A stretch of DNA of 64,000 nucleotides from Cichorium intybus (Eukaryota > Streptophyta > Magnoliopsida > Asterales > Asteraceae). The notes under the pieces are model-generated. The model did no database searches. It worked only from the letters and a program-made list of their open reading frames with translations, and had not been told where the DNA came from. A program made the position numbers and the translations under genes. Shown here in pieces: positions 1-11,428 of the stretch; position 1 is the stretch's first letter, and each line of letters starts with the position of its first letter. The DNA lies in the NCBI GenBank assembly GCA_023525715.1, contig CM042010.1, positions 87,411,384 through 87,475,383 of the forward strand, in the 5' to 3' direction.

Positions 1-3000
1 GCTTGAACAAAGAATATTCTCTCTAGCTAGCACGAGTTCCAAAACAACCAACACGACAAATGACGGCTATAAAGAGTATTTATACTCACGCCTAAACCTA
101 GCCTAAACCCTAATCCCATTCCTTAAAAGCCCACCGAAAACCCTAAGTTTTCGGTCAACACAACCGAAATCATGGAGGATTTCGTTCCAGACTGAAATCG
201 CCCAGCAAGGCCCAAAATGACTTCATTTTAGCCCAGAAGCTCTTGAATATGGTCCGATTAAATGCAAAGGTTATACCAACAATAATTATGTCCTAACAAT
301 CTCCCCTTGGTTTAATGCTTTCATTTATATTCCAGCTCCATCTTGACCTTAGCTTCAGTTGATCACTACAGCAACATTTTAACAATCTCCCCCTTTACGA
401 GTGACGTGTGTAGATGTTAATAACTTTCAGAACATTGTAGAAAAAACTTCATCTTCGGAATTGGACTGTCTTTAGATTAGACTTTGAACGCGCATTGGTT
501 ACAAGCTTCAGCATAGGTCTTAAATCAGCACATCCAGTTTTGATTTGACTCTGAGTGGGAACATGGAGTCTGATTCTTCATATTCACTTCTTGATCACAT
601 AAGGTGTAAATGTAGCAACGAACTGATTGAGGAGGAATTTAATACAGCTTGTCACATGGAGTTACGCTTCACCTTCTTCGGGAATATGATGTCTGTGTCG
701 AAACTCTTGAACTTCACTTTTACTGGCGTTTCTTGATTGGAACGATGACCGCAAATCCTGCGGGGTACGAAGTCGTACAACTATCACCACAGTTGTTCAA
801 GGGCCAAGCCTTGGCTCAGGACGAGACTTCTCGCAGTATCTGTGAACCCGGAGGAGCGCACAGTGATTATTTGAGTATCAGAGAACTACTCGTGGCCGTT
901 TTCATTTTGGCCCCTGCATATCCTTGATCAAAGATCTCAATGCAGTTATGAAGTCAACAAGTTGACTTTGCTCTTGGCGAGACGTTCAATGGTATCCAAA
1001 CTTTGCGGAGTGTACCATCCTAGTGCCAATTTTGAATCTGGTGAATTTGTTGGGGTCTCACACCTATTGTAGTACTCAATGGTGACGTTGACCCCAAGTT
1101 TTGATGTTTCATCAATGTGAGGTAAAATCACATTGAGTCACAAACATCTTTATTAGAAGAAAAATTCAGGGTCAAGAGTGGTATGAGCGTGTGATATGTC
1201 TTGGTTACTAGACATACCCATCGACTAGACTTTCGAATTGTCATCAGTGTATGGTTTATTACACTGAGTCATCCAACTCTTGAATTAGAAGCTTTGTAGG
1301 TAAGAATGGTTGTTGATGCCTCACATCTACTACTGGTGTTGTAGCAGAGATCACTAGCATAGAGTTTCGAAATATCATCACCACTTGGTTTAAAGTGATG
1401 AGTCTTCTATTTCTTGCAACAGAAAGATAGAGATGGTTGACAATGGATTGGTGCGTATGATAGACTACAGTATGCAATCTAACCATCGATGCAGAATTTG
1501 TAACTCTCGACTCTGAGTGGTTTTTCTCAAAGTGTCTAGAAGTTTATGTTGCAGAAAAACTTTAAGGTTGGTTAAAGAGAAAAGTTGTTAGTGCTTCAAG
1601 CTCATTGTGGTGTACCAATGAGAATCATTAGCACAAGTTGATGTGTCTAAGCAGTGAGTGGTATTGCTCAGTGCGTCGTCGACGGGTAAGGAATGTGTTA
1701 CCGAGTCACGGTAACAGTGAGTCACATCTTTGACATGAAGATTTGGATCTGTATTCCTTATTGGTATAGATCAGGAACATTGACGATTGTGCAAATTTTG
1801 TGAAAGAAAATGATTTTACATTTTTTTCATTTTCTGAAAAATAAAGACGTAAGGAACAAATATTTTTTTATTTTTAAAATTTTGTAATTTTTGTTGTTTT
1901 TAATTCATTATAGGTCCCAAACAATCACTAGATCTAGATGGTATCAATCAAACAATAAGAACAAGGAGATTATCAAGAACACTGATTACAACAAACCTTC
2001 AATGCACTCTATTAATGATTAACACACATGTACATAAGGTTCTTGATGATTGCTTGAACAAAGAATATTCTCTCTAGCTAGCACGAGTTCCAAAACAACC
2101 AACACGACAAATGATGGCTATAAAGAGTATTTATACTCACGCCTAAACCTAGCCTAAACCCTAATCCCATTCCTTAAAAGCCCACCGAAAACCCTAGGTT
2201 TTCGGTCAACACAACAGAAATCATGGAGGATTTTGGTCCAGACTGAAATCGCCCAGCAAGGCCCAAAATGACTTCATTTTAGCCCAGAAGCTCTTGGATA
2301 TGGTTCGATTAAATGCAAAGGTTAAACCAACAATAATTATGTCGCAACAATCTCCCTTGGTTTAATGCTTTCATTTATATTCTAGCTCCATCTTGACCTT
2401 AGCTTCAGTTGATCACTACAACAATATTTTAACAATCTCCCCCTTTAAGAGTGACGGGTGTAGATGTTAATAACTTTCAGAACATTGAATAGAAAACTTC
2501 ATCTTTGGAATTGGACTGTCTTCTGATTTTACTTTGAACGCGCATTGCTTACAAGCTTCAGCATAGGTCTTGAATCAGCACATCCAGTTTTGATTTGACT
2601 CTGACAGGGAAAATGGAGTCTGATTCTTCATATTCTCTTCTTGATCACAGAAGGTTTAAATGTAGCAATGAACTGATTGAGGAGGAATTTAATGCAGCTT
2701 GTCACATGGAGTTACGCTTCAGCTTCTTCGGGAATAGGACGTCTGTGTCGAAACTCTTGAACTTCACTTTTATTGGCGTTTCTTGATTGGAACGATGACC
2801 GCAAATCCTGTGGGTTACGGAGTCTTAAAACTCTCACCACAGTTGTTCAAGGACCTAGCCTTAGCTCAGGATGAGACTTCTCGCAGTATCTGTGTGAACC
2901 CGGAGGAACGCACATCGATTATTTGAGTATCGGAGAACTACTCATGGCCATTTTGATTTTGGCCCCTGCATATCCTTGATCAAAGGTCTCAATGCAGTTA

Positions 3001-4012
3001 TGAAGTCAACAAGTTGAATTGCTCTTGGCGAGACGTTCAATGGTATCCAAACTCTGCGAAGTGTACCATCCTAGTGTCAATTTTGAATCTGGTGAAGTTG
3101 TTGGGGTCTCACACCTATTGTGGTAATCAACAGCGACACTGACCCCAAGTTTCGATGTTTCATCAATGCGAGGTAAAATCACATTGAGTCACAAACATCT
3201 TCATTAGAAGAAAAATTCAGGATCAAGAGTGGTACGAGCGTGTGATATGTCTTGGTTACTAGACATACCCATCGGCTAGACTTTCGAATTGAAATCATTG
3301 TATGGTTTATTACACTGAGTCATCCAACTCTTGAATTAGAAGCTTTGTAGGTAAGAATGGTTGTTGATGCCACACATCTACTACTGGTGTTGTAGCAGAG
3401 ATCACTGGCATAGAGTTTCGAAATATCATCACCACCTGGTTTAAAGTGATGAGTCTTCTATTTCTTGCAACAAAAAGATAGAGATGGTTGAGAATGGATT
3501 GGTGCGTGTGATAGACTACAGTATGCAATCTAACCATCGGCACAGAATTTGTAACTCTCGACTCTGAGTGGTTTTTCTCAAAGTGTCTAGAAGTTTATGT
3601 TGCAGAAAAACTTTGAGGTTGGTTAGAGAGAAAAGTTGTTAGTGCTTCAAACTCATTGTGGTGTACCAATGAGAAGCATTAGCACAAGTTGATGTGTCTA
3701 AGTAGTGAGTGGTATTGCTCAGTGCGTCGTCGACGGGTAAGGAATGTCTTACCGAGTCACGGTAACAGTGAGTCACATCTTTGACATGAAGATTTGGATC
3801 TGTATTCCTTATTGGTATAGATCAGGAACATTGACGATTGTGCAAATTGGGTGAAAGAAAATAATTTTACATTTTTTTTAATTTTCTGAAAAATAAAGTC
3901 ATAAGGAACAAAGATTTTTTTATTTTTAAAATTTTGTAATTTTTGTTGTTTTTTATTCATTGTAGCTCCCAAACAATCACTATATCTAGATGGTATCAAT
4001 CAAACAATAAGA
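1..4012 (-). repeat. Tandem array of copia LTR + 3' noncoding units (family R)
   Basis: A unit of about 2.05 kb is repeated head to tail; the sequence at position 1 recurs at 2052 with few changes. Read on the minus strand, each unit is an LTR (TGTT...CTACA) joined directly to about 1.6 kb of copia 3' noncoding sequence ending in a polypurine tract (ccaaggggagat). LTR pieces are 1-298, 1909-2349 and 3961-4012; the 3' noncoding parts are 299-1908 and 2350-3960. There is no tRNA-Met primer site after the LTR end and no gag or pol. The noncoding part is the reverse complement of the 3' region of element E (11577-13171), so this is a coding-deleted relative of E in the opposite orientation. The array enters from the left edge and stops inside the third LTR. 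Confidence 0.8.
1909..2349 (-). repeat. Complete LTR of family R (about 441 bp)
   Basis: This is the only complete LTR of the left array. On the minus strand it runs from TGTTGCGACATA to a ...GGGACCTATA end, degraded from CTACA as seen at 3961 and 20881. It carries a minus-strand TATA-like stretch (rc of tataaagagtatttata). The right flank on the plus strand is the complement of the polypurine tract of the next unit. The left flank is the join to 'aattcattataggtccc', where a primer-binding site would be expected but is absent. Confidence 0.7.
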
Positions 4013-4869
4013 TAAAGTTGATATTATGTGATAACAAACCCGACCGATCTATAGTATCACTCTATAGATGGTTTTTGTCCATTCACTTGGAAATAATTGA
4101 AAATACCGAAAATACGAAACTATAACTATCAAGCAAACTTGCATTCAACTTCCAATCAAATAAAACCCGCACGTTCTGATCCCGAGATATAACTCATAAA
4201 TAAAAAACGATCCAAATCTAACAATCAATCAAACAACAACGATTATAAAACTGAGATCGAAACCGAACATAGATTGTAAACAAAAGTCGAAACTTGCATT
4301 AAACAAAACAAACCCAAGAAGCCGAATGTTTCTGACTTCGTGTAACGAATCCAGATTCTTACGGTCAATCGGATTCTACATCAGAACCGTTGAACTCGTT
4401 AAGAACAAATACCGAAAAAAACAAGAAATTAAACTAAAACTAGCAAACTATCAACTGCCAATCAATGACTACAAATTTCTGAGTCGAAGAAGCTTGAGTT
4501 CCACTCAAAGGTCGGATCTTCTCTCCCGAATCACTAACCGGAGGCCTCTATTTATAGTTACAAAAAATTCCTGGATGCGGCGCGCAAAGGTCAAATACAG
4601 GCGTGTCCTTATCCATAAGCCCTGATGTTCGCACTTTGAATCTCAAACTCTGATCCGATGTAAAGCTCACCTCGGCGCGCGTGTCTATTCGACTGAAAGT
4701 AGACTTCATTCCAAACTTCACCATTTTGCACGCTTTTAAGCTCTGTATTTCATATAATTCGCACACAAGCACTAGACACAAAACGTGAGTAATATTGCAG
4801 TTTAAGATATATATTTTACTCAAAAAAGGGCTCAACAACGACTAGAATACTTCATATTACTAGGTGTCA
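4013..4869 (-). mobile_element. Athila-like gypsy LTR fragment
   Basis: The right end (actagaatacttcatattac then taggtgtca) matches the LTR start of Athila elements B and D read on the minus strand (TGACAACGCCTAGT...). Internally there is a minus-strand TATA box (complement of cctctatttatagt, about 4547) and GC-rich GGCGCGC motifs (about 4577 and 4672), as in the B and D LTRs. The right end is not followed by the Athila polypurine tract, so this would be a 5' LTR whose element lay to the left and has been lost or replaced by the family R array. It is diverged from B and D. Confidence 0.6.
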
Positions 4870-5174
4870 TCAGGAGGTCGGCTCGTCATCGGGTCATCGA
4901 TTAAAGCAACATGATGATCCACTGGTACGTACTCTTCCGACGCATGATGATCTCCGGCATCTTTCGGATGAAACCCGGATATTGAAGCGGCAAGTGCTTG
5001 ATCAGCGACCTGAACTCCGAGGACTAATGGGATATATTCAAGAGTATCAGAGGAGCTCAGAGAATGCACGCCTTCAAATCCTATGGATCGCCGATTGCGT
5101 TCATCAGTCAATGTCAGATGTCAACAGCAAACCGTCAAGATCACAACCACCTCATGAGGAGCTTGAAGAGGAAC
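4870..5174. other. Unidentified segment, left half, interrupted by copia E
   Basis: Both strands are open here: plus 4982-5174 reads on into the element E LTR, and minus 4860-5111 codes 83 residues. Removing E joins 5174 to 13591, after which the plus frame continues (DYVPDRVAQILQHW) before stops. The plus-strand reading has acidic and Gln-rich character. I do not recognise a family; it may be a remnant of a retroelement ORF or of a host gene exon. Confidence 0.35.
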
Positions 5175-5500
5175 TGTTGGGACATATTTTAATTGTTTAT
5201 GCTTTGCATTTTGAAAGGCTTAATTCAGATTTACAAAAAAAAATGGGTGTTTTCGGTTATGGACCAAAAACCATGGTTCTTGGTTGTGTTGGACCGAAAT
5301 CAACTTATGATTTTGGTGGGCTTGGGCTAGAATTTCGGTTGGGCTAAGTGTGTCGATGGGCTTTTGTATTAGGATAATCGAGTGCATTGAAGGTTAACAT
5401 TGTGCTCTTGATTGTTTTGTGATTGATTACTTGATTGGATTCTGCACAATCAAGTGATTGGATTGATACTTTGTTAGATCTAGGAGATTTGGGACTTACA
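5175..5500 (+). repeat. 5' LTR of element E
   Basis: It is 326 bp, TG...CA bounded. Compared with the 414-bp 3' LTR it lacks an internal block (from about 'gcatataatgtatttag' to 'gaatataatac'), so the copies are no longer equal in length. Ends and flanks match exactly. Confidence 0.9.
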
Positions 5501-5502
5501 AG

Positions 5503-5514
5503 TGGTATCAGAGC
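5503..5514 (+). other. Primer-binding site of element E (tRNA-iMet)
   Basis: TGGTATCAGAGC lies two bases after the LTR end. It is complementary to the 3' end of plant initiator methionine tRNA, the usual copia primer. Confidence 0.9.
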
Positions 5515-6133
5515 CTCAAAACTTGTGTTTTTGGGTGTTTGGTATCAATATTTTCAAAACAATTGCTTGGATCTTGGAGTTTTTGGGACTGTTTTGGACT
5601 GATTTGGACGAATTGGATATAAAGTATTCTTCATGTTCATCAATTTTCTAGAAAAATCAAGTGTTTTGATCCTTGGATTTCGAAATTTTTGCACAAAATC
5701 ATGTTTCAGATCTAATTCTGGGTGTTTTCGGTGGAAACCAAGAGATTTCGATTAGGGCATCAAACTATTTCGATCGCTGCTTCTCGTTTTCGGCTAGGGT
5801 TTAAAGTTTTTGGCGGCTGGTTGAGATTTCGGTTAGGGTTTGAGTTTCTCAACATTATTTTTGGTTCATCAAGGGTTTCGGTCTTTGTTTTCGGTTAAGC
5901 AAGGATTTCGGTCAAAAATTATTTTGGTTTTAGCTTGGGTTAAATATGTGCTGTTTTCGGTCCAAATCCTTGATTTTCTCTGCTTTTAGTATTCGATGGA
6001 ATCACACAACAATTAACTCACCACCATGCATCACGATCTTGACTCCATCATGGGGACAACCACCCACACTCCATGGTTGTTATCTGCTGAAGGGTTTCCC
6101 GAATAGAAATTTAGGTTCGAACAATATGTTAAA

Positions 6134-7229
6134 ATGAAAGACATTAAAGTGTGGAGAAGTATTTTACGAGGTCCTGTCAGAATTACAATTACTCTAGAAG
6201 ATAATGAGACTGTGATAGATAAGCCTATTGAAACTTACACGGATGAGGAAGTTGAGAACGATGAAAAGGCTCTTGCCACCCTTACCATGGCCTTGTCTCC
6301 TGATATTGCCCAAGGCTTTAGGGAGTACAAATCTGCTCAGGCTTTGTGGGAGTCCTTCATTGAAGTATATGAAGGAAATGATGATATGAAGTAGAGTAGG
6401 CAGCATTTGCTTCGCCAGAAATTCAACATGTTGAATCATGTGCTCGGAGAGGCTCTTGAGGTTCAATTGTAGCGTTTTATCACTCTCAACATTGAAATGA
6501 GTGCTGCTGGAATTGTGTTGTCTAAGTCTAAAATTAATAAGAAACTGCTGAACTCTCTTCAAAGGAACTGGGACATCAATGTGTCTGTGATCAAAATGAC
6601 AACGGACTTAAGCAAGCTTTCTCTTGCTAAAATTATGGCTATCATCAAGGCTTGTGATATGGATGATAAGAAATGAGAAATTAATCATGTCAACTCATAT
6701 TCCTCTGCCAATTTAGGTTCTTCCACAAATAGTGCATTCTCTGCTCTTCCTCCACATCATGTTCCTTCACCTTCTGGACCACCAATGTCATCTCCAGCTC
6801 CTTCTGTTCCAAGCCCCGTTACTAAATCAACTTCTAAAGCTCCAGTTGCTGCCAAGGGAGCTGAAGAAAACATGGCTCTTATGGCCGACTTTATGAACTG
6901 CCACAATGCCTTTGTTGCCGGTGAATTCTTTCCTCCAGTCATGATTGGAGAACTTGACCAAATCCATCATGAAGATGTTGAGGAGATGGATATATCTTGG
7001 CAGATAGCTATGGCTGTGTTTCGGGCAAAGAAATTCACTCAGCGAATAGGGAAGAATAACTAGGGAGTGAACGGGGACAAGAAAGTGGGCTTTAACAAAA
7101 GCAAGCTAAGGTACTTCAACTGTCACGAGCCAGGGCATTTTGCTCAGGATTGCACCAAGCCAAGAGTGGAAAAAAACAATGCTGAAAGGACCCTGGTGGC
7201 AACTGGAAACAACCGTGAAGCTCCTTAAA
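6134..7229 (+). pseudogene. Copia gag of element E, four in-frame stops
   Basis: This is a capsid-type gag of the UBN2/Retrotran_gag class ('DIKVWRSILRG...AQALWESFIEVYEG'). One reading frame runs through the whole stretch with stops at 6392 (TAG), 6470 (TAG), 6674 (TGA) and 7061 (TAG). A zinc knuckle lies at 7109-7153 (YFNCHEPGHFAQDC), where the first zinc-binding Cys of the CX2CX4HX4C motif is Tyr. The native protein would coat the RNA in virus-like particles. The true start may lie a little upstream of 6134. Confidence 0.8.
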
Positions 7230-8753
7230 ACCACTGAGAGAGTTACGGTGGCTCAGCAGTTTTCATGGGAGGATCATATACAGGCCCTAAACCTCACTGA
7301 AGATGGAGGAGCTCGTCTGGCACATATTGAAGCTGATAAAGATGCAGATTTGGCTGAAGAGAAGATGATGGAGCTGCAGTTCGCTTTCATGGTCTTCGCC
7401 ACTCCCGCCACCAAAGAGGTTCGTGAAGTTTCTTGCTCTAAATCTTGTGTAGATAAAATTTCTAAGTATTGTGAACACAATGATAATCTAGTTAGAGAAG
7501 TTTTTGACCTAAAAATGACATTTATAATCTAAAAAAGAAACAGAAACCCTTGATAGAAAAGGTAGAAGCCCAAACAAAAGATCTAAAGAAAATTAAACAT
7601 GAATACAATGAAAAATGCTGTCACCATCAGTTTGCTAAAGAGAGAATTGCCAATTTAACTGCCGAACTTGACGCATTAAAAGACAAATTTAAAAATGTTT
7701 ATTTTACTTTTAAGAAATTTGATGTGTCAAGTACGATTGTTGAATCTATGATTGAACATCAGTTAAAAAGGAAAAATAAAAATGGTGAGGGTTTTGGGTA
7801 TAAACATGTTCCACCCCCTTTTAATGATAATTATATTCCATCCCGCGAAATCCAAGAAATAGAGCAGCCCACTATAACCAGTACCGTTCAGAATAATCCA
7901 TCCAGCAACACTGAGAATGTTAAAGTGAAAATACTGATGCTTCTACCTCATGTGCAGATAAAGTGAAAGAGAAGGATGAAAACCAGGAGGACAAGAGTGA
8001 TTTTAATTTTGATGAAAATTTTTCAAAGATTAATATTTCAGTTTCTTCTGTTTTAAATGATTGTGTGAAACAAACCATTAAAAATGTTAACCTTTCAAAA
8101 AATCATGGTGATGTTGCTGTTAAGGATTTTAAACCACAAAAATTTGTTAAACAGTCTATTGCTTGTGTGTGTGCTTGTGGAAATTCATTGAAACAATCTG
8201 GACCACGACCAAGTCCCAATCAGGCCCTTTGAAAAGACAAACATGCTTTAACTGTGGTACTCAAGGTCACATTGCTAGAAACTGTCCACAACACCTTTAT
8301 GTCTCCCACCATGAACAAAATTGGCAGAACGTACCAAGAGGGAGATCTTATAAAACAAAACCCTCGAGGTCACGTTCACGAATTGGCAATTGGAAGGTTA
8401 GAAAGGCGAAGAATCTGACTGCCAAGGACAAAAGGACAGCTTCAAGAGACGATTCTACCCAACCTAATTTAGTGAGGTCAAAGTCATCTCAAGGATCATC
8501 GTGTAGTCCTCATTTGCAATATAGATCTAAATCTAAGGGTAGTCCTGATTCAAAATCTAGTGATAATTTTCTCATTTGGTCAAACGATAAAAGATTTAAA
8601 TTTAATTACAGATGGGTTCCCAAAGGCAGCATTCTAAACAATTTTGTAAATTCATTGTTTTACAAGCAAGAAATGAGTTTAGAACCTGTTTCATGTGTTG
8701 ATAGTAAGGGTCAACCCAGTTTCCGAATGGACTGGGTTCCCAAATCTAATTAA
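7230..8753 (+). pseudogene. Gag-pol linker of element E with second zinc knuckle
   Basis: Three open segments in different frames (7550-7966, 7963-8232, 8163-8753) encode a Lys/Glu-rich coiled-coil-like stretch (AKERIANLTAELDALKDKF), then a second and intact CCHC knuckle (CFNCGTQGHIARNC, about 8247-8290), then a basic Ser/Arg/Lys-rich tail. Such long linkers between capsid and protease also occur in element F here. The frame changes show it is broken. Confidence 0.65.
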
Positions 8754-8764
8754 TCCCGCATCTT

Positions 8765-9247
8765 GTGCAGGAGCAGCTATGGAGGAATATCATCAGACCT
8801 TGGTATGTTGATAGTGGCTGTTCCAGACACATGACAGGAGACATATCTCAATTACACGACATTCAAAACATTAACGGAGGGTATGTGTCCTTTGCGGGAG
8901 GAGAGAAAGGGAAGATCACGCAGACAGGGACCGTTGCAAACGGAGTGTTGAGATTTGAAAACGTCAACTTCGTTCCAGAACTGAAGCATGGTCTGCTGAG
9001 CGTTTCACAGATTTGCGACAGAGGCTTTTCAAATCACTTCACTAAGAAAGAATGTCTTATTCTAAAGCCTGGTATCCTTATACCAGAAGAGTGCATCTTA
9101 GTGAGATCTGAACGCAAAAGCAACCCCTACATCATCGATATAAATCATAATACTCGTGAGAATGTTACCTGCTTGTTCTCGAGAGTCTCTGAAAAGAATG
9201 CCATGCTCTGGCATCGTCGTCTCGGTCATGCAAATGCCAAGAATTGA
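8765..9247 (+). pseudogene. Copia protease and GAG-pre-integrase of element E
   Basis: The aspartic protease is recognised by WYVDSGCSRHMTGD (catalytic Asp in DSG, codons from 8801), followed by a FAGGEKGKI flap-like segment and ELKHGLLSVSQICD. The segment ends in MLWHRRLGHAN, the HHCC-type pre-integrase zinc finger start. This stretch is open, but the frame is lost just after 9240. Confidence 0.85.
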
Positions 9248-10197
9248 ATCGTCTTGCCAAAAATGATCTCTTTCGGGGACTGCCAATTAAAGACTTTATC
9301 ACCTTCGAGAAGTGTGTAGCCTATGCACATGAAAAGCATCATCAAGAGCCTTACAATCCCAAACTGGTAACTCCTTTGACTCGCTCCTTCAACTGCTTCA
9401 CATTGATCTCTTCGGCCCTGTCAATGTTCTGAGTATCAACAAAAGCTCTTATTGTCTAGTTATTATTTATGATTACTCACGTTAAACATGGGTTTTCTTT
9501 CTGAAGAATAAGAGTAAGACTGCAGAACTGGACAAGAGATTCATCATTCTAATTGAAAATCAGACTAATCAGAAGGTGAAGGGAATCAGATGCGACAATG
9601 GGACCGAGTTCAAGAATGTCGTGCTAGATCAATTCTGTGCAGAAAAGGGAGTGCAGCGTCAATACAGTGCTGCTCGTACACCACAACAAAATGGTGTAGC
9701 TGAACACAAGAATCATGCTTGGTGACTCAAAATTGCTGGTGTTCTGCTGGGCTGAAGCTATTAATACAGTCTATTATGTTCAAAATCGGGTTCTAATCAA
9801 CAAGCGTCACATGAAGACTCCATATGAAATCCTCTACGGCCACAAATCGACTGTTGCGTATTTCCGCACCTTTGGATGTCTATGCACCTTCCTTCATCTT
9901 AAAGCCACTCCAAAGTTTAATTCTAAGGCTGATGATTGTTACTTTGTGGGGTATGCGGGTCGCACTGCTTATCGGGTGTACAATAAGGTCACCAAGCAGA
10001 TACTGGAATCCTTTGATGTGCGTTGGCTGGAGGAAAATGAGATGGATGCCCGAGTCGGTCCTGACTGGTTCTTTAATTATGCTGAATTATTTAAACTATT
10101 TTATTTGCTTTCTGATGATGTCTCAGGTACACAACCAGGCCCGAGTGGAATCAATAGACTGTCACTTGAGAAGGACCCATCAACTCTGACCCTGTAG
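9244..10197 (+). pseudogene. Copia integrase of element E (frameshifted)
   Basis: The DDE integrase core is spread over several frames: the first catalytic Asp region near 9400, the second at about 9590 (RCDNGTEFKN), and the Glu region at about 9690 (PQQNGVAEHKN). The C-terminal part (FGCLCTFLH, YFVGYAGRTAYRVYNK) is open at 9715-10197. The enzyme would insert the cDNA copy into chromosomes. At least two frameshifts and one stop break it. Confidence 0.8.
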
Positions 10198-10229
10198 AAC
10201 TATTCAATTCAACTCTCATGGATTCTCTC

Positions 10230-10828
10230 TTTCTTGAGAGAATTTAGGATGAGTATGTGGCAACTACCTCGTACGATTTCAGAACATCTGATAGAGGTGA
10301 ATCGGCTGCAGCCAAGGAGGAAATCTACGTTGGTCAACCACTGGGGTTTGTCAACTAAAATTTTCCCAACCATGTCTACAAGATGGATAAGGCACTTTAC
10401 GGTCTTCATCAGGATCCTCGAGCTTGGTATGCCACCTTGACCGAACATCTATTACAACACGGGTATACAAGAGGAACAATTGAACAGACGTTGTTCATTA
10501 AACGCGAGAAGACAGAGCTAATTGTCATTCAAATCTATGTGGACGATATTATCTTTGGATCTACAAGCGAGGATCTGTGCAAAGACTTTGAGCAAGTGAT
10601 GAAAAAGAGATTCGAGATGAGTTCTCTGGGGAGATGACGATGTTTTTAGGGTTGCACGTTTGTCAAAGCTCAACGGGTATATTGCTGCATCAAGGGAAGT
10701 ATGTCGATGACATTGTGGAGAAGATCGGGTTTAAAGATGCGAAAGTTGCAAATACTCTGATGGCTGAGCGACCTCTGTTGACATCAGATCCAGATAGACA
10801 ATCTGTCGATCAAACTTTGTATTGATCA
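10230..10828 (+). pseudogene. Copia reverse transcriptase of element E, truncated
   Basis: Palm and thumb remain: KMDKALYGLHQDPRAWY at about 10382, the catalytic YVDDIIFGST at about 10537, and FLGLHVCQSSTGILLHQGKY at 10640-10700. The N-terminal fingers, which should span about 100 residues after the integrase, are missing except for 'IYVGQP' near 10326. There is a stop and frame change at 10635 and a TGA at 10826. No active enzyme is possible. Confidence 0.85.
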
Positions 10829-11428
10829 ATGAATGGTTCTCTGATGTATCTAACGGCTAGCAGACCTGATATCGTGTTCGCAGTCTGCCAATGTGCACGT
10901 CATCAGGCTAATCCTAAACTTTCTCACTTAATTGTTGTTAAACAGATCTTTCGATACCTTAAAAGTAGATGGAAATTGGGTCTCTGGTATGCTAAGAACT
11001 GTGAATTTGATTTATATATTTTTTCTGACAGCAAATATGGAGGATGTGATATTGACAGGAAATCCACAAGTGCCGGATGTCAATATTTGGGAGGTAGACT
11101 GATCTCATGGCAGTGCAAGAAATAGTAGACTGTGTCAACTTCAACAGCCGAAGCAGAATACGTTGCTGCATCGGCTTGCTGCTCTCAAGTCATCTGGACG
11201 CAACATCAACTGCTAGAGTATGGTTTGAACTTTCTTGACACTTCCATCTTTTGTGATAATTATGCAGCTACCCAAATTGTGAAAACCCCTGTTCAGCCTT
11301 CTAAAACCAAGCACATCGACATCAGAGTTCATTTTATACGAGATTGCTATGAGCGTAAACTTATCCATTTGGAGCAAATTCACACACATAACAATGTGGC
11401 GGATTTGGTTACAATACCTTTTGCATAA
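10829..11428 (+). pseudogene. Copia RNase H of element E
   Basis: It contains GSLMYLTASRPDIVFAVCQCARH, then the RNase H acidic residues in FSDSKYGGCD, TAEAEYVAAS and FCDNYAATQI, ending in HNNVADLVTIPFA (usually ADIFTK). A TAG at 11123 separates the two halves. Its role is removal of the RNA strand during cDNA synthesis. Confidence 0.85.

Noticed and set aside
545..736. 63-codon plus-strand ORF repeated at 2595, 21527 and (partly) 23133
   Set aside because: All copies are recent duplicates of family R, antisense to the copia element. The equivalent region in element E is not open, so conservation does not support a gene.
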